The notes below the pieces were generated by a model, which did no database searches, was not told where the DNA came from, and saw only the letters and a program-made list of their open reading frames with translations. The position numbers and the translations under genes are program-made. A stretch of 5,927 nt of DNA from an uncultured Ruminococcus sp. (GTDB taxonomy: Bacteria; Bacillota; Clostridia; Oscillospirales; CAG-272), in the NCBI GenBank assembly GCA_902778205.1, contig CACYWX010000215.1, positions 1 through 5,927 of the forward strand. Direction: 5' to 3'. Below are positions 4,897 to 5,927 of the stretch, piece by piece (the stretch's first letter is position 1; every line of letters starts with the position of its first letter).

Positions 4897-5927
4897 ACAT
4901 ATACGAGCTTCAGGCGACGCTGACGCTGGATGCCGGGGGCTTTCTCCGGTCGGTGGAGGAGGCGGGCGCGGCGTTCCGGTCCCTGGGGGACGGCATCGGC
5001 GAATCGACGGACGGCATCGCGGAACGGGCCTCCGGGATCGCCTCCGCCTTCGGGACGCTGTTTGCCGCTCTGGGCGGGGACAACGGAGGGATCCTGACCG
5101 CGGCGGCGGAGGGGGCTGAGGCTCTGCTTTCCCCCTTCGATCCGGAGGCCGGGATCCGGATCGGGGATGCGGCGGGAGGGCTCGGCATTCTGGGAGAGGC
5201 GCTGTCCGCGCTTCTTCCGAATCTCGAATCGGCGGCCAGCGCCCAAGACTCCTTAAACGGCTCCCTGTCCGAGGGTGTCGGAGGGGTATCCGGCATGGCG
5301 GAGGGGCTCGGCGCGCTTCCCGCTCTGCTGGACACGGCGGCGGGGGCGCTCGGTCAATGGGCGGCGGATGCCTCGGTTCACTGGTCGGAGGCGGCGTCCG
5401 CGGCGGAATCGGCGGGAGGCGCGGCGGCGGAGATCCTGTCGGGGCGGATCCCCCAGGCGGTCTCCTCCGCGCTGGCGGCGATTGCCTCCCTGCCCGGGGA
5501 ATTCGCGGCGGCGGGCCAGCAGATGGCCTCGGGCATGGCGGGCGGCTTCGCAGCCGTCTGGGAAAGCGCGGCGGCGGGGATCCGTCAGAGGATCTCCTCC
5601 CTGGTGGAGGGCGTGAAGGATCTTTTGGGGATCCGGTCGCCGTCCCGGGTATTCGCGGACATCGGCGGCAACATGGCGCTGGGCATGGAGGCCGGCTGGG
5701 GGGCGGAATTCGGCTCCCTGCGGAGGACGGTGCTCCGGGACGCGGACGCGCTGATCCCGGCGTGGGGGAGCGGATCGGGCTCTCCCGCTGACCGGGTGGG
5801 CTTTGAGAATTCCGCCATCGGCCGTTCCTCCGCGGCCGGGATCGCCTCCCTGGCGGCTGGAAACGACGGAGGGAGGACGCGGCCCGTTGAGATCCGGCTG
5901 ATGCTGGACGGGCGCGAGGCGGCGGAG
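4893..5927 (+). CDS. Tail tape measure protein, unusually short (3' end beyond window)
   Basis: The frame is open from ATG 4893 to the right edge, giving 345 residues without a stop. The start MNIYELQATLTLDAGGFLRS is typical of tape measure proteins of Firmicutes siphophages. The middle is Ala/Gly-rich and helical. The hallmark C-terminal block appears at 244-269: LLGIRSPSRVFADIGGNMAL followed by GMEAGW. After it comes a helix (SLRRTVLRDADALI), a Gly/Ser linker and VEIRLMLDG (332-340), which looks like the very end of such proteins. Tape measure proteins set tail length and are usually 600-1500 residues. Here nearly all the central domain is missing: no long coiled coil, transmembrane stretch or peptidase motif is seen. 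Either the tail is very short or the gene has an internal deletion. The start is supported by GGAGG 8 bases upstream. Confidence 0.82.
   Translation, partial: MNIYELQATLTLDAGGFLRSVEEAGAAFRSLGDGIGESTDGIAERASGIASAFGTLFAALGGDNGGILTAAAEGAEALLSPFDPEAGIRIGDAAGGLGILGEALSALLPNLESAASAQDSLNGSLSEGVGGVSGMAEGLGALPALLDTAAGALGQWAADASVHWSEAASAAESAGGAAAEILSGRIPQAVSSALAAIASLPGEFAAAGQQMASGMAGGFAAVWESAAAGIRQRISSLVEGVKDLLGIRSPSRVFADIGGNMALGMEAGWGAEFGSLRRTVLRDADALIPAWGSGSGSPADRVGFENSAIGRSSAAGIASLAAGNDGGRTRPVEIRLMLDGREAAE

Noticed and set aside
4140..5246. Minus-strand ORF of 368 codons
   Set aside because: It is antisense to the chaperone pair and tape measure gene, with Arg/Pro/Ser-rich composition and no domain pattern; a compositional shadow.
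1..5927. CRISPR arrays, tRNA genes, insertion sequences, attachment sites
   Set aside because: No regularly spaced repeats, cloverleaf-like sequences, transposase motifs or terminal inverted repeats were seen; the window is almost fully occupied by phage structural genes.

Overview
This window is a compact, entirely plus-strand slice of the head and tail morphogenesis module of a tailed double-stranded DNA phage (Caudoviricetes, siphovirus type). It is probably a prophage or phage of a G+C-rich member of the Firmicutes, such as a gut Clostridia. The reasons are the gene order, the resemblance of the capsid, tail-tube and neck proteins to Firmicutes siphophage families, and the strong GGAGG ribosome binding sites. 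The DNA is roughly two thirds G+C by eye. No integrase, lysis gene, tRNA, host gene or attachment site is visible, so prophage versus free phage and the exact host cannot be decided here.

Layout: the 3' end of an unidentified gene (to 209); an HK97 gp10-like neck protein (206-556); a GP20-type scaffold protein (637-1365); an A+T-rich leader and the HK97-fold major capsid protein (1427-2293); a head-tail connector (2290-2736); a head-closure-like protein (2736-3176); a tail terminator (3173-3556); a short stretch with a 20-codon ORF and a CCCGGG hairpin; the major tail protein (3641-4243); a tail assembly chaperone (4245-4586) with a second coding region in the -1 frame (to 4864); and the tape measure protein (4893 to beyond the right edge).

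The genes form one assembly line. Scaffold and capsid proteins build the procapsid. Connector, closure and gp10-like proteins make the neck. Chaperone, tape measure, tube and terminator proteins make the tail. Most gene junctions are ATGA, GTGA or TGATG overlaps, which points to one translationally coupled operon.

The most notable point is a coding region of about 108 codons (4538-4864) with no ATG, GTG or TTG start ahead of its conserved part. It lies in the -1 frame after the tail chaperone gene. A run of five T, then 6 bases, then a hairpin with 7+4 paired bases sits at the junction. This is the expected architecture for programmed -1 frameshifting giving a gpG/gpGT pair. The second point is a very short tape measure protein: the C-terminal SPSRVF-type motif appears at residue 249 of a protein that normally exceeds 600 residues, suggesting a short tail or an internal deletion.
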